Positions 1-7,415 of a stretch of 13,019 nucleotides of DNA are shown one piece after another. The number at the start of each line of letters is the position of its first letter. Within the stretch, counting starts at the first letter, position 1. Origin of the DNA: Nitrospinaceae bacterium (GTDB taxonomy: Bacteria; Nitrospinota; Nitrospinia; Nitrospinales; VA-1). The notes under the pieces were generated by a model. It worked only from the letters and a program-made list of their open reading frames with translations. It was not told the origin of the DNA and searched no databases. The position numbers were made by a program, and so were the translations under genes. The DNA is taken from positions 1 to 13,019 of the forward strand of contig JAPYPM010000036.1 of the NCBI GenBank assembly GCA_029937635.1, given 5' to 3'.

Positions 1-143
1 GAATAGGGGTTGTTAATAAATTTTTAGAGCCTATTTCTGGGGCTGTGCTAGGTAAAATAATAGTTCTAGTTCTTATTATCGTTTTAATTCAAAAACGACC
101 GCAAGGTTTATTTGCTCTTAAGGGGCGCTCTGTCGACAACTGA
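1..143 (+). CDS. urtB: Urea ABC transporter permease UrtB, C-terminal end (partial)
   Basis: Only the last 46 or so residues are present; the reading frame starts at base 3 and ends with TGA at 141-143. The visible peptide runs from a V-V-N-K-F-L-E-P segment, through a hydrophobic helix (I-I-V-L-V-L-I-I-V-L-I), to the tail Q-K-R-P-Q-G-L-F-A-L-K-G-R. That tail is characteristic of the LivH/UrtB class of inner-membrane permeases, which end with a last helix and a basic R-P-x-G-L-F motif. UrtB pairs with UrtC to form the membrane channel of the urea importer. Its stop lies 11 bases before urtC, and urtD and urtE follow, so the family call rests on both the peptide and the order B-C-D-E. The 5' end is outside the window. 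Confidence 0.85.
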   Translation, partial: IGVVNKFLEPISGAVLGKIIVLVLIIVLIQKRPQGLFALKGRSVDN

Positions 144-154
144 GTAACAACTAG

Positions 155-1267
155 ATGATAAAACAAATTTTAGAATTACATTCATTTCGAGGTTGGTTCC
201 TTACCTTTGGGTTATTGTTCGCTGCTATCTTTTTGCTTCCCGTTTTAAATATATTTATTTCCGAAGAATCTTTTTTCCATATTCCGGATTACATGTTCCC
301 GCTTCTTGGGAAGTATTTGTGTTATGCCATAGTAGCTTTGGCTGTTGACTTGATTTGGGGGTATACAGGAATTTTGAGTTTGGGTCATGGAGTATTCTTT
401 TCAATCGGCGGCTATGCGATGGGAATGTACTTGATGAGGAGTATCGGTGATGAAGGGGTTTATAAAAGTGACCTGCCTGACTTTATGGTGTTTCTGGACT
501 GGAAGGAACTCCCGTGGTACTGGTATGGTTTTGATTTTTTTTCTTTTACGTTACTAGTTATTTTTTTACTACCCGGAGTATTTGCATTTATTTTTGGGTA
601 CTTCGCTTTTCGTTCGCGTATAAAGGGAGTTTATTTTGCAATCATTACCCAAGCAATGACTTATGCTTTAATGCTTTTATTTTTCCGTAATAATACAGGT
701 TTTGGAGGTAATAATGGACTTACCGATTTTAAGAGAATTTTAGGGTATTCATTGCAGGACCCATCTACAAAAATGGGATTGTTTGTTATTACAGTGTTAG
801 TTCTTTTTTTAAGTTATGTCCTCTCTCGTTATATTGTGAAATCAAAGTTAGGTCGAGTTCTTACTGCGATACGAGATGTTGAAAACCGAGTTATGTTTTC
901 CGGTTACAACACTTTGAACTACAAACTTTTTATTTGGACGGTTTCTGCATTTTTATGTGGTTTGGCTGGTGCGCTTTATGTTCCTCAAGTGGGTATTATC
1001 AATCCAAGTGAAATGCAACCTGCAAACTCTATTGAGATGGCAATTTGGGTAGCCGTTGGTGGTAGAGGGACATTAGTCGGGGCACTACTTGGAGCAGGTT
1101 TGGTCAATGTAGCAAAAAGCTGGTTTACCGTTGCAGCTCCAGACTATTGGCTTTATTTTTTAGGATTTCTTTTCATAGTGGTAACTTTATTTTTACCTAA
1201 AGGGTTTATTGGTATTTTTGATCGTTTTACTCCAAGGAACAATAACAGGGACGTAACGAATGACTAG
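155..1267 (+). CDS. urtC: Urea ABC transporter permease UrtC
   Basis: A 370-residue inner-membrane permease of the LivM/UrtC family, predicted to form the urea channel with UrtB. A hydrophobic helix lies at residues 15-35. The permease core begins near residue 52 and carries the family signature Y-T-G-I-L-S-L-G-H-G (70-79), followed by F-F-S-I-G-G-Y-A-M-G. The segments F-A-I-I-T-Q-A-M-T-Y (161-170) and N-N-T-G-F-G-G-N-N-G-L-T (179-190) are typical of UrtC. The cytoplasmic loop G-R-V-L-T-A-I-R-D-x-E-x-R is where the ATPases are expected to dock. The ATG at 155 follows urtB by 11 bases without a strong Shine-Dalgarno sequence, so translation may depend on coupling to urtB. The 3' end overlaps urtD by 8 bases. 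Confidence 0.93.
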   Translation: MIKQILELHSFRGWFLTFGLLFAAIFLLPVLNIFISEESFFHIPDYMFPLLGKYLCYAIVALAVDLIWGYTGILSLGHGVFFSIGGYAMGMYLMRSIGDEGVYKSDLPDFMVFLDWKELPWYWYGFDFFSFTLLVIFLLPGVFAFIFGYFAFRSRIKGVYFAIITQAMTYALMLLFFRNNTGFGGNNGLTDFKRILGYSLQDPSTKMGLFVITVLVLFLSYVLSRYIVKSKLGRVLTAIRDVENRVMFSGYNTLNYKLFIWTVSAFLCGLAGALYVPQVGIINPSEMQPANSIEMAIWVAVGGRGTLVGALLGAGLVNVAKSWFTVAAPDYWLYFLGFLFIVVTLFLPKGFIGIFDRFTPRNNNRDVTND

Positions 1268-2045
1268 TGAAGAGAATCAAACGAATGAGAGTTCGGTTGA
1301 TACAAGGCATGGTTGTATTTTATATGTAGAGAATGTCACGGTTAGTTTTGATGGGTTTAAGGCACTCAATGATCTTAATCTCTATATTGATGATGGAGAA
1401 CTGCGTTGTATTATAGGTCCAAACGGTGCCGGAAAAACTACCATGATGGATGTGATCACCGGTAAAACTCGTCCAGATGAGGGGACAGTTTTCTTTGGTC
1501 AATCAATGGACTTAACTCAAATGACGGAGTATGAAATTGCACATGCTGGCATTGGACGAAAGTTTCAAAAGCCGACCGTCTTTAAAAATCACACGGTCTA
1601 TGAGAACCTAGAATTAGCCCTTCACGCTGATAAAGATATTTGGACGTCACTATTAAAACGTTTAAATGCAGATCAAAAAGTAATGATTGAGGGTGCTCTG
1701 GAGACGATTGGCTTAGTTGAACAAAAAAATATTCGTGCGGGTTTGCTAGCTCATGGTCAAACGCAATGGCTGGAAATAGGAATGCTATTAGTACAAGACC
1801 CCAGGCTATTGTTAATTGATGAGCCGGTTGCGGGGATGACGCATCAAGAAACTGAACAGACGGCCGAACTTTTAAGTTCATTAGCGGGAAAACATTCCGT
1901 GGTTGTTGTTGAGCATGAAATGGACTTTATTCGCTCTATCGCAAATAGGGTTACGGTTTTGCATGAGGGGCGAGTGTTAGCAGAGGGGTCGATGGAAGAC
2001 GTACAAAATGATCCAAAGGTCGTTGAAGTTTACTTGGGGAGTTGA
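1260..2045 (+). CDS. urtD: Urea ABC transporter ATP-binding protein UrtD
   Basis: A 261-residue cytoplasmic ATPase that should energise urea import together with UrtE. Visible motifs are Walker A G-P-N-G-A-G-K-T (53-60), the Q-loop at Q103 in K-F-Q-K-P, the ABC signature L-A-H-G-Q (163-167), Walker B L-L-L-I-D-E-P (183-189) followed by V-A-G-M-T, and the switch histidine H219 in V-V-E-H-E. The segments D-V-I-T-G-K-T-R-P-D and W-L-E-I-G-M-L-L separate UrtD from generic LivG proteins. The signature has Ala where the family usually has Ser. About 20 N-terminal residues precede the first strand of the ATPase fold. The ATG overlaps the urtC stop, and a G-G-G-A Shine-Dalgarno core lies about 8 bases upstream (1248-1251). 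Confidence 0.95.
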   Translation: MTSEENQTNESSVDTRHGCILYVENVTVSFDGFKALNDLNLYIDDGELRCIIGPNGAGKTTMMDVITGKTRPDEGTVFFGQSMDLTQMTEYEIAHAGIGRKFQKPTVFKNHTVYENLELALHADKDIWTSLLKRLNADQKVMIEGALETIGLVEQKNIRAGLLAHGQTQWLEIGMLLVQDPRLLLIDEPVAGMTHQETEQTAELLSSLAGKHSVVVVEHEMDFIRSIANRVTVLHEGRVLAEGSMEDVQNDPKVVEVYLGS

Positions 2046-2049
2046 TGTT

Positions 2050-2745
2050 TTGTTAAAGGTTGAGAAATTAAATCAATTTTATGGGGAAAGCCACACGCTT
2101 TGGGATGTAGATTTAAACGTTTTGGCTGGGTCCTGTACCTGTTTGATGGGAAGAAATGGTGTTGGTAAAACGACTCTCTTGAAATCTATTATGGGCCTAT
2201 TGCCAACTTCATCATCTTCTATAATATATGATGGCTATGATCTTACTAAAAAGCCTACCGAAATTAGGGCACATAAAGGCATTGGTTATGTTCCTCAAGG
2301 TAGAGAAATTTTTACTCAGTTAAGTGTTGAGGAAAATCTTCGAGTAGGACTACTCGCTCGCGGAGATGGATTGCGTGAGATTCCTGAATTTCTATTTGAA
2401 AGTTTCCCTGTATTAAAGCAGATGCTTCGCCGACGTGGAGGAGACCTTTCTGGAGGTCAACAACAGCAATTGGCGATTGGTAGAGCATTGTCGATTGATC
2501 CAAAGTTATTGATTCTAGATGAACCTACGGAAGGCATTCAGCCTAATATCGTTCACGAAATAGGGGATATCATTATTCGCCTTAATCAAGAGAGAGGAAT
2601 GACCATACTTTTGGTCGAGCAAAAACTTCCCTTTGCGCGCCGTGTTGCCCAGCAGTTTTATATTCTTGATAAAGGACGAAACGTTGCAGCCGATAAAATG
2701 GAAAACCTTGGAGAAGAGGTTATCGACCAATATTTAAAGGTATAA
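2050..2745 (+). CDS. urtE: Urea ABC transporter ATP-binding protein UrtE
   Basis: The second ATPase of the urea importer, 231 residues from the preferred TTG start at 2050, a normal UrtE length. A frame-open ATG at 2008 would add 14 residues inside urtD and is less likely: the TTG gives the usual UrtE N-terminus (M-L-K-V-E-K-L-N-Q-F-Y-G), and a G-G-G-G-A-G Shine-Dalgarno sequence ends 8 bases before it. Numbered from the TTG, Walker A is G-R-N-G-V-G-K-T (34-41), the Q-loop is V-P-Q-G-R (Q83), the signature is a canonical L-S-G-G-Q (133-137), and Walker B is L-L-I-L-D-E-P (153-159) followed by T-E-G-I-Q-P. The switch residue is Gln (Q191 in L-V-E-Q), as is usual for LivF/UrtE. The gene follows urtD by 4 bases. 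Confidence 0.94.
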   Translation: MLKVEKLNQFYGESHTLWDVDLNVLAGSCTCLMGRNGVGKTTLLKSIMGLLPTSSSSIIYDGYDLTKKPTEIRAHKGIGYVPQGREIFTQLSVEENLRVGLLARGDGLREIPEFLFESFPVLKQMLRRRGGDLSGGQQQQLAIGRALSIDPKLLILDEPTEGIQPNIVHEIGDIIIRLNQERGMTILLVEQKLPFARRVAQQFYILDKGRNVAADKMENLGEEVIDQYLKV

Positions 2746-2799
2746 ATCACTAATTCCCGCTAATATTTATTTAGATTTTTTTTTCTAGGGAGATTTTCA

Positions 2800-3588
2800 T
2801 TGCAAGCTCAATCAGGTATTTTAACGCCTCCAAAACAACATTCACTAATTCAAATATATAATTTTGATAGTTTGCCACTCATTGCCATGAATGTGGTTCG
2901 AATTGGGGCGCAGATTCCTGGAATGGCCAGTGAATTAGAGTCAGAATTTTTTAAGGATCGGCCCGGAAATAATTTAAAGGGAAGTGAAGTTAGCGCTTTG
3001 GTTGGTTTTGGTCCTATGGTGTGGATTTTGATTACACCCGATGCCCCAGTTCGTGGTGGTTTTCACTCACTTGATGAAACAGATATTGATGATACGGAGG
3101 TACCAGCCACTGAAGGGGATATGTTTTTATATTTTTCTTCTAAAAATAAGGAGTTTAACCGTATTCTTGCTGATAAAGTTAAAGAACTGTTTGGCCCTAG
3201 TGGTAACCTTATCGAAGAATTAGTTTTAGAGGGAGGTGCTCATTCTGATATTGCAGGCCAAAAAGAACAAGTGTTATTAGATAGTTCCGGAAACCTTGAT
3301 ACGGTGCAAAGCAGCTTTGTGCTTACTCAAAAATTTATTTCGGAGGACAACTTCTCTTGTGAAATACCACAATATAAGTTCTCCCATAAAATGGGTTTGG
3401 AGTTAGCTACCTACACTGTTACATTCAGTAAGAATTTACAAAAACTGTCAGATTATGCTGACGACGTGCCTCATCCAGCAGTTTCTCGAGGGATATTTTT
3501 TGTCCCATCTCTCGATCTTTTAACGAGCCTTCGTATGGGAGGTATTAGAATGGGGTCACTGGCAATCAACGCCAAATGGAAAGAATAA
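2800..3588 (+). CDS. DyP-type peroxidase-like protein lacking the canonical catalytic motif
   Basis: A 262-residue protein with a TTG start at 2800; an AGGGAG Shine-Dalgarno sequence at 2787-2792 supports it. The N-terminus (M-Q-A-Q-S-G-I-L-T-P-P-K-Q-H) resembles the Q-x-G-I-L-x-P-P-x-x-H start of B/P-type DyP heme peroxidases. V-G-F-G-P (68-72), P-A-T-E-G-D-M-F-L-Y (102-111), S-F-V-L-T-Q-K-F (172-179) and R-G-I-F-F-V-P (230-236) fit further family landmarks by eye. At the expected G-x-x-D-G catalytic site the sequence reads D-I-A-G-Q-K-E-Q (150-157), so Glu replaces Asp and the second Gly is lost. The proximal heme histidine is not certain; H225 is a candidate. The protein is also shorter than typical members (about 290-320). 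No signal peptide is seen. It lies 54 bases behind urtE with no obvious terminator, so it is probably in the urt operon. Its activity is unknown. Confidence 0.55.
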   Translation: MQAQSGILTPPKQHSLIQIYNFDSLPLIAMNVVRIGAQIPGMASELESEFFKDRPGNNLKGSEVSALVGFGPMVWILITPDAPVRGGFHSLDETDIDDTEVPATEGDMFLYFSSKNKEFNRILADKVKELFGPSGNLIEELVLEGGAHSDIAGQKEQVLLDSSGNLDTVQSSFVLTQKFISEDNFSCEIPQYKFSHKMGLELATYTVTFSKNLQKLSDYADDVPHPAVSRGIFFVPSLDLLTSLRMGGIRMGSLAINAKWKE

Positions 3589-3839
3589 CTAACGATTTTG
3601 TCGATTCGATCTAACCACTTTAGGTGGATAGACTATTTATCAAGGTATCTGGGTAGATTGGTGTTATGAATCCAGAGCTTGAGTAGAAAAATAAGCAATT
3701 ATTTATAAAACCCCCTACTCTTAAACCACTCCATCACTACATAGGTTTACTCACCTTACTCTTTTTTAAAAAGCCAACATAATTTAATAAATATAATGTA
3801 GTATTGCTCCCTTATAACTTTTATTTCTAGGAGAAAGGT
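3589..3839. other. Intergenic gap between the urt operon and tmk
   Basis: This 251-base gap is very AT-rich and has no convincing reading frame. It contains small hairpins only: CCAC/GTGG at 3615-3627, and an all-A/T 6-base stem with a GCAA loop at 3689-3704. Neither is followed by a proper T-run, so no intrinsic terminator can be called. A short C-rich stretch (3711-3715) and a perfect -10 hexamer near the tmk end are the other notable elements. Confidence 0.5.
3792..3797 (+). promoter_or_regulatory. Possible -10 element for the tmk operon
   Basis: The hexamer TATAAT lies 43 bases before the tmk start codon, where a promoter would be expected after the urt operon. No sequence close to TTGACA is seen 16-18 bases upstream, and AT-rich DNA yields such hexamers by chance, so this is weak evidence. 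Confidence 0.35.
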
Positions 3840-4445
3840 TTGTCTGGACGCGGTTGGTTGATTGTTTTTGAGGGTATAGATGGCACGGGGAAAAGTACTC
3901 AATGTCGGGAAATGGAATCTTATTTAAAAAATATTAAAATTCCAGTAGCTCGATTTAGGGAGCCAACAGATGGTATTTGGGGGCAGAAAATAAGGGAGAT
4001 ATTAACTGTTGGCAGAGGAAATCTGACTCGGGAAGAGGAGCTTTCTTGGTTTATTAAAGATAGACGAGAGGATGTCAAAAATAATATATTGCCTGCTTTG
4101 AATTTAAATAAGATTGTTCTTCTTGATAGATACTATTATTCGACAGCTGCTTATCAAGGGGCACTGGGACTGGACCCCAAAGAAATTCTCCGTGAAAATG
4201 AAAAGTTTGCACCAACTCCAGATAGAACTTATATTTTTAAAGCACCAACTGAAGAGTGCTTATCGAGAATAAAGAGCTCCCGCGAATCCAACAGTTCGTT
4301 TGAGAAGTTGGATTATCTCAATCAGGTCCAAAAAATATTTAATTCATTTAATGAGAGTCATATAAAAAGAATAAGAAGTAGTGAAACAATTGAAGATATT
4401 CACGCTCAATTATGTGAAGATATTCATCAGTTAATAGGAGTATGA
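3840..4445 (+). CDS. tmk: Thymidylate kinase (dTMP kinase)
   Basis: A 201-residue cytoplasmic kinase that phosphorylates dTMP to dTDP with ATP, an essential step of dTTP synthesis. The P-loop is G-I-D-G-T-G-K-S (12-19) after F-E. The substrate-binding R-E-P-T motif is at 40-43, and D-R-Y-Y-Y-S-T-A-A-Y-Q-G (96-107) is the D-R-[YHW] region that contacts dTMP and Mg2+. An Arg/Ser-rich LID segment follows around residues 150-160. The length is close to the bacterial norm of about 205-215. The start is TTG at 3840, supported by AGGAG at 3829-3833 with a 6-base spacer; no ATG lies close by in frame. ubiX begins one base after the stop, so the two are surely cotranscribed. Confidence 0.93.
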   Translation: MSGRGWLIVFEGIDGTGKSTQCREMESYLKNIKIPVARFREPTDGIWGQKIREILTVGRGNLTREEELSWFIKDRREDVKNNILPALNLNKIVLLDRYYYSTAAYQGALGLDPKEILRENEKFAPTPDRTYIFKAPTEECLSRIKSSRESNSSFEKLDYLNQVQKIFNSFNESHIKRIRSSETIEDIHAQLCEDIHQLIGV

Positions 4446-4446
4446 A

Positions 4447-5001
4447 ATGAAACGATTTATACTTGCAATTACAGGAGCCAGCGGAGCCTGCTATGCAAAA
4501 CGATTGTTTGATGTTCTTAAAGATCTCTCCGAATTGCACGTGGTATTTTCTGAGCGTGGTGTTGAGCTTCTTAAACTTGAACTAGATTTAAAGACGTCTT
4601 ATTTTTCAGGTGAAAATGTAACACTTTATAAAAACTCTAAGATTAATACATGTATTGCAAGTGGTTCATTCCGAACTGATGGGATGATTGTGGTTCCTGC
4701 AAGTATGGGAACTATAGGGCGAATAGCTTCTGGGGTTTCAACAACAATGGTCGAGAGAGCTGCTGATGTTATTCTAAAAGAAAAGCGTAAATTGATTATT
4801 GTACCTAGAGAAAGTCCTTTCAGTACCATACATTTAAAAAATCTTTTAGCCCTTGATGAAGCAGGTGCCCATATATTACCTGCATCTCCTGGATTTTATT
4901 CAGGACAAAAAACTTTTGAAGATCTTGTCGATTTTGTCGTAGCAAGAATATTAGATCAGTTAGATATAGATCAAGATCTTATGCCCCCATATCAAGGCTG
5001 A
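4447..5001 (+). CDS. ubiX: Flavin prenyltransferase UbiX
   Basis: A 184-residue flavoprotein-fold enzyme that attaches a prenyl group to FMN, making the prenyl-FMN cofactor used by UbiD-type decarboxylases (known for the family). The N-terminal FMN-binding loop is T-G-A-S-G (9-13). S-F-R-T-D-G-M (74-80), V-P-A-S-M-G (83-88), the run R-A-A-D-V-I-L-K-E (104-112) and P-R-E-S-P (120-124) are strong UbiX signatures. P-G-F-Y-S at 148-152 is the usual C-terminal motif, with Gly where Ala is common. AGGAG at 4436-4440 sits 6 bases before the ATG. No ubiD is visible in this window, so the partner enzyme must be elsewhere; quinone synthesis is the likely use but is inferred. Confidence 0.92.
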   Translation: MKRFILAITGASGACYAKRLFDVLKDLSELHVVFSERGVELLKLELDLKTSYFSGENVTLYKNSKINTCIASGSFRTDGMIVVPASMGTIGRIASGVSTTMVERAADVILKEKRKLIIVPRESPFSTIHLKNLLALDEAGAHILPASPGFYSGQKTFEDLVDFVVARILDQLDIDQDLMPPYQG

Positions 5002-5028
5002 TACTCAACCCTGTTTGACAGTAATATA

Positions 5029-6219
5029 ATGATTTATCTTGATAATGCGGCAACAACTCCCATAACACCGAAGGTAATGGACGTACTAAAAGAATCTATG
5101 GACTCTGATTTTGCTAATCCTGGTACGATTTATTCTATTGGACTTGATGCAAAAAAATTAATTGATCGAGCGAAAGAAGATATCGCAATTGCTTTAAATA
5201 TTCCATCGACCCATAAAATTATTTTTACTAGTGGGGGCAGTGAGTCAAATAATTTATTTATTAAAGGACATTATTTCCCAGATAAAAAAGTTGCATATCT
5301 TGGCTTAGAACATCCTAGTGTTAGAGAGCCGTTAGAATACTTTAGTTCTTTTGGGAATGATCCATTTAATATGCTTAAATATCAAACTCAAGGGCGTCTT
5401 GATTTGAAAAATATTTCTGTGCTCTCCGATACTCGTTCAAAGCTTTTATGTCTGTCACATGTTAATAATGAGTTAGGAACAGTTAATGATCCTGTTTCAG
5501 TTTATGATGCTCTGTGTGAAAATTCTCCTGATACTCGACTGTTTATGGATGGAGTGCAGGCAGTCGGTATCTTTAAACTTTCTTCAACTATATGGCGTGG
5601 TTTGTCTGGATATTCAGTGTCAGGGCATAAAATTCACGGGCCGAAAGGCATAGGTCTTTTAATCTATGATGCAAAGTTGTCTATTACGCCAATTATCCAT
5701 GGGGGTCACCAACAGGATGGAGTTCGTTCTGGTACCCCTCCCGTTCCACTCATACGTGCAATTGCAAAAGCAATATCAATTGCTTCTGAACGGATTGATG
5801 AGATGCAAGAACACTATGAATTTTTAAAAAATAGATTGATTCAAGGGTTGTATGATTTAAGTGACCACATCCCAGAGCTAAATATTCGTTTTAACTCCCT
5901 AGTTGATGATGATCATAAAAGACAATCCCCTTCAATTGTAAACTTCAGTTTTCCTCCAGTAGAAGGTGAAGTTCTTTTACACCATTTAGAGGCAAAAGGT
6001 ATTTTTGTCGGATTAGGAAGTGCCTGCAGTGCAAGTTCAAAAAAACCTTCGAGGATATTACTTGGAATTGGTCTGTCTGTAGAGGAAACGAGGTGTAGTT
6101 TGCGTATTTCTTTTTCTGGGAATAATACGATTAATGATATTGATGTTTTTCTTGAAGAGTTTTCCATAGCGTATAAAAATTTATATCCGACTTTTCTCAG
6201 AATGAATAGGAAAAATTGA
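5029..6219 (+). CDS. Cysteine desulfurase (NifS/IscS family), probable sulfur donor to ThiI
   Basis: A 396-residue PLP enzyme that takes sulfur from L-cysteine as an enzyme persulfide. The start M-I-Y-L-D-N-A-A-T-T is standard for the family. T-S-G-G-S-E-S-N-N (67-75), H95 in L-E-H-P-S-V, N-N-E-L-G (146-150), D174, and the PLP lysine K201 in S-G-H-K-I-H-G-P-K-G are all present. The catalytic cysteine is C333 in G-S-A-C-S-A-S-S. R-S-G-T at 233-236 is the conserved substrate-binding arginine region. The gene ends inside the thiI start (TGATG), pairing it with thiI, like the NifZ-ThiI pair of Bacillus subtilis. It could also serve Fe-S cluster assembly, but no iscU or sufU is adjacent. No Shine-Dalgarno sequence is evident before the ATG, which lies 27 bases after ubiX. 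Confidence 0.93.
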   Translation: MIYLDNAATTPITPKVMDVLKESMDSDFANPGTIYSIGLDAKKLIDRAKEDIAIALNIPSTHKIIFTSGGSESNNLFIKGHYFPDKKVAYLGLEHPSVREPLEYFSSFGNDPFNMLKYQTQGRLDLKNISVLSDTRSKLLCLSHVNNELGTVNDPVSVYDALCENSPDTRLFMDGVQAVGIFKLSSTIWRGLSGYSVSGHKIHGPKGIGLLIYDAKLSITPIIHGGHQQDGVRSGTPPVPLIRAIAKAISIASERIDEMQEHYEFLKNRLIQGLYDLSDHIPELNIRFNSLVDDDHKRQSPSIVNFSFPPVEGEVLLHHLEAKGIFVGLGSACSASSKKPSRILLGIGLSVEETRCSLRISFSGNNTINDIDVFLEEFSIAYKNLYPTFLRMNRKN

Positions 6220-7415
6220 TGGAAACAAGAACCCTTTTAATTCGTTATGACGAAATTGGACTTAAAGGTAGAAATAGAAAGCACTTTGAGAATCAGCTTG
6301 TCAAAAATATTCGGTACGCATTAAGAGGTATTCAAAATATTAAAATTAATAAAATTCATGGACGTATTCTTGGTTTCGTGAATTTAGCAGATGCCGATAA
6401 ATGTATCGATTATTTAAATTTTGTCCCTGGAATAGCTTCTATAAGTATTGGACACTCAATGGAGCCAGATTTTGATAAAATTGCAAAGCTTGGAATTAGT
6501 CTGATTCAGACTAAACTTCAAGACCTTGGGCAACTTAAATTTTGTGTTAGAACAAGACGCTCTAATAAGTCATTTCCCTCTACATCTAAAGAGTTTAATT
6601 TCGAAGTCGGTTCTCGGATTATGGAAACGCTTTCTAGTAAAGGTCTTTCTGTAGATATTAACCGTGCGGACTTTGTTCTTGAAGTTGAAATTGGACCTCA
6701 GAAAACTATAGTTTTTGATAACCGGGTACCTGGACTCAAGGGATTGCCTGTGGGTAGTTCGGGCCAGGTTCTTAGCTTGTTATCAGGAGGTATTGATAGC
6801 CCAGTATCGACCTTCAAACTAATGACTCGAGGCTGTCGTGTTCACAGTATTTTTTTTGACAATCGCACTTTTCTTGGCCGTGGTGGCTATGATAAAGTTA
6901 TTCGTTTGGCAAATATACTCAATCGTTATCAAGGGGGTGGAAAATTATTTGTTATCCCATTTCAAGATATACAAGTTGCAATAAGGGACCATTGTCATGA
7001 TATGAACCGAGTTGTTTTATATCGTCGGATGATGTATCGAATCTCAAACGTTTTAGCTGAATTGAATAATTGTCATGCGTTGGTTACCGGTGAGTCAGTA
7101 GGGCAGGTAGCCTCTCAAACTTTAAAAAACCTTGCAGCAGTATCATGTGTAACACAAATGAGTGTTTTTCGACCTTTGATAGGAATGAATAAACATGAAA
7201 TAATTAAAGATGCAAAGAAAATAGGCACATTCGATATAAGTATTGAGGCACAACCTGACTGTTGTTCAGTTTTCATGCCTGATCATCCCACCACACGTAG
7301 TAAGATAAAATATTTAGAATCAGATGAGAGGTTATTTCCCTGGGAAGAGCTTATGGCTCAGGCTTTAGCTTCAGTTGAAATAATTAATCTCGATGAATTA
7401 AATAGTAGGGTTTAA
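6219..7415 (+). CDS. thiI: tRNA 4-thiouridine synthase ThiI, short form without rhodanese domain
   Basis: A 398-residue enzyme expected to adenylate uridine 8 of tRNA and replace oxygen with sulfur to make 4-thiouridine; in some bacteria it also serves thiamine thiazole synthesis. A ferredoxin-like and THUMP region occupies about residues 1-165 (R-Y-D-E-I-G-L-K-G-R-N-R near the start). The PP-loop S-G-G-I-D-S (189-194) opens the adenylation domain. D-C-C-S-V-F-M-P (347-354) carries the conserved cysteine region, and the protein ends soon afterwards, so the C-terminal rhodanese domain of E. coli ThiI (482 residues) is absent. The ATG at 6219 is preferred; a TTG directly before it in frame is possible. 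AGG at 6208-6210 serves as ribosome site. The TGATG overlap couples it to the desulfurase gene. Confidence 0.94.
   Translation: METRTLLIRYDEIGLKGRNRKHFENQLVKNIRYALRGIQNIKINKIHGRILGFVNLADADKCIDYLNFVPGIASISIGHSMEPDFDKIAKLGISLIQTKLQDLGQLKFCVRTRRSNKSFPSTSKEFNFEVGSRIMETLSSKGLSVDINRADFVLEVEIGPQKTIVFDNRVPGLKGLPVGSSGQVLSLLSGGIDSPVSTFKLMTRGCRVHSIFFDNRTFLGRGGYDKVIRLANILNRYQGGGKLFVIPFQDIQVAIRDHCHDMNRVVLYRRMMYRISNVLAELNNCHALVTGESVGQVASQTLKNLAAVSCVTQMSVFRPLIGMNKHEIIKDAKKIGTFDISIEAQPDCCSVFMPDHPTTRSKIKYLESDERLFPWEELMAQALASVEIINLDELNSRV

Noticed and set aside
2008..2049. ATG at 2008 as the urtE start
   Set aside because: It lies inside urtD and adds residues not found in the family; the TTG at 2050 has a strong ribosome site and gives the normal N-terminus.
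3689..3704. Hairpin AAATAA-GCAA-TTATTT as terminator of the urt operon
   Set aside because: The stem is all A/T and no T-run follows it on the plus strand, so it is too weak to call.
5015..5030. TTGACA and TATAAT before the cysteine desulfurase gene
   Set aside because: Only 4 bases separate the two hexamers, so they cannot form one promoter, and the second overlaps the start codon.
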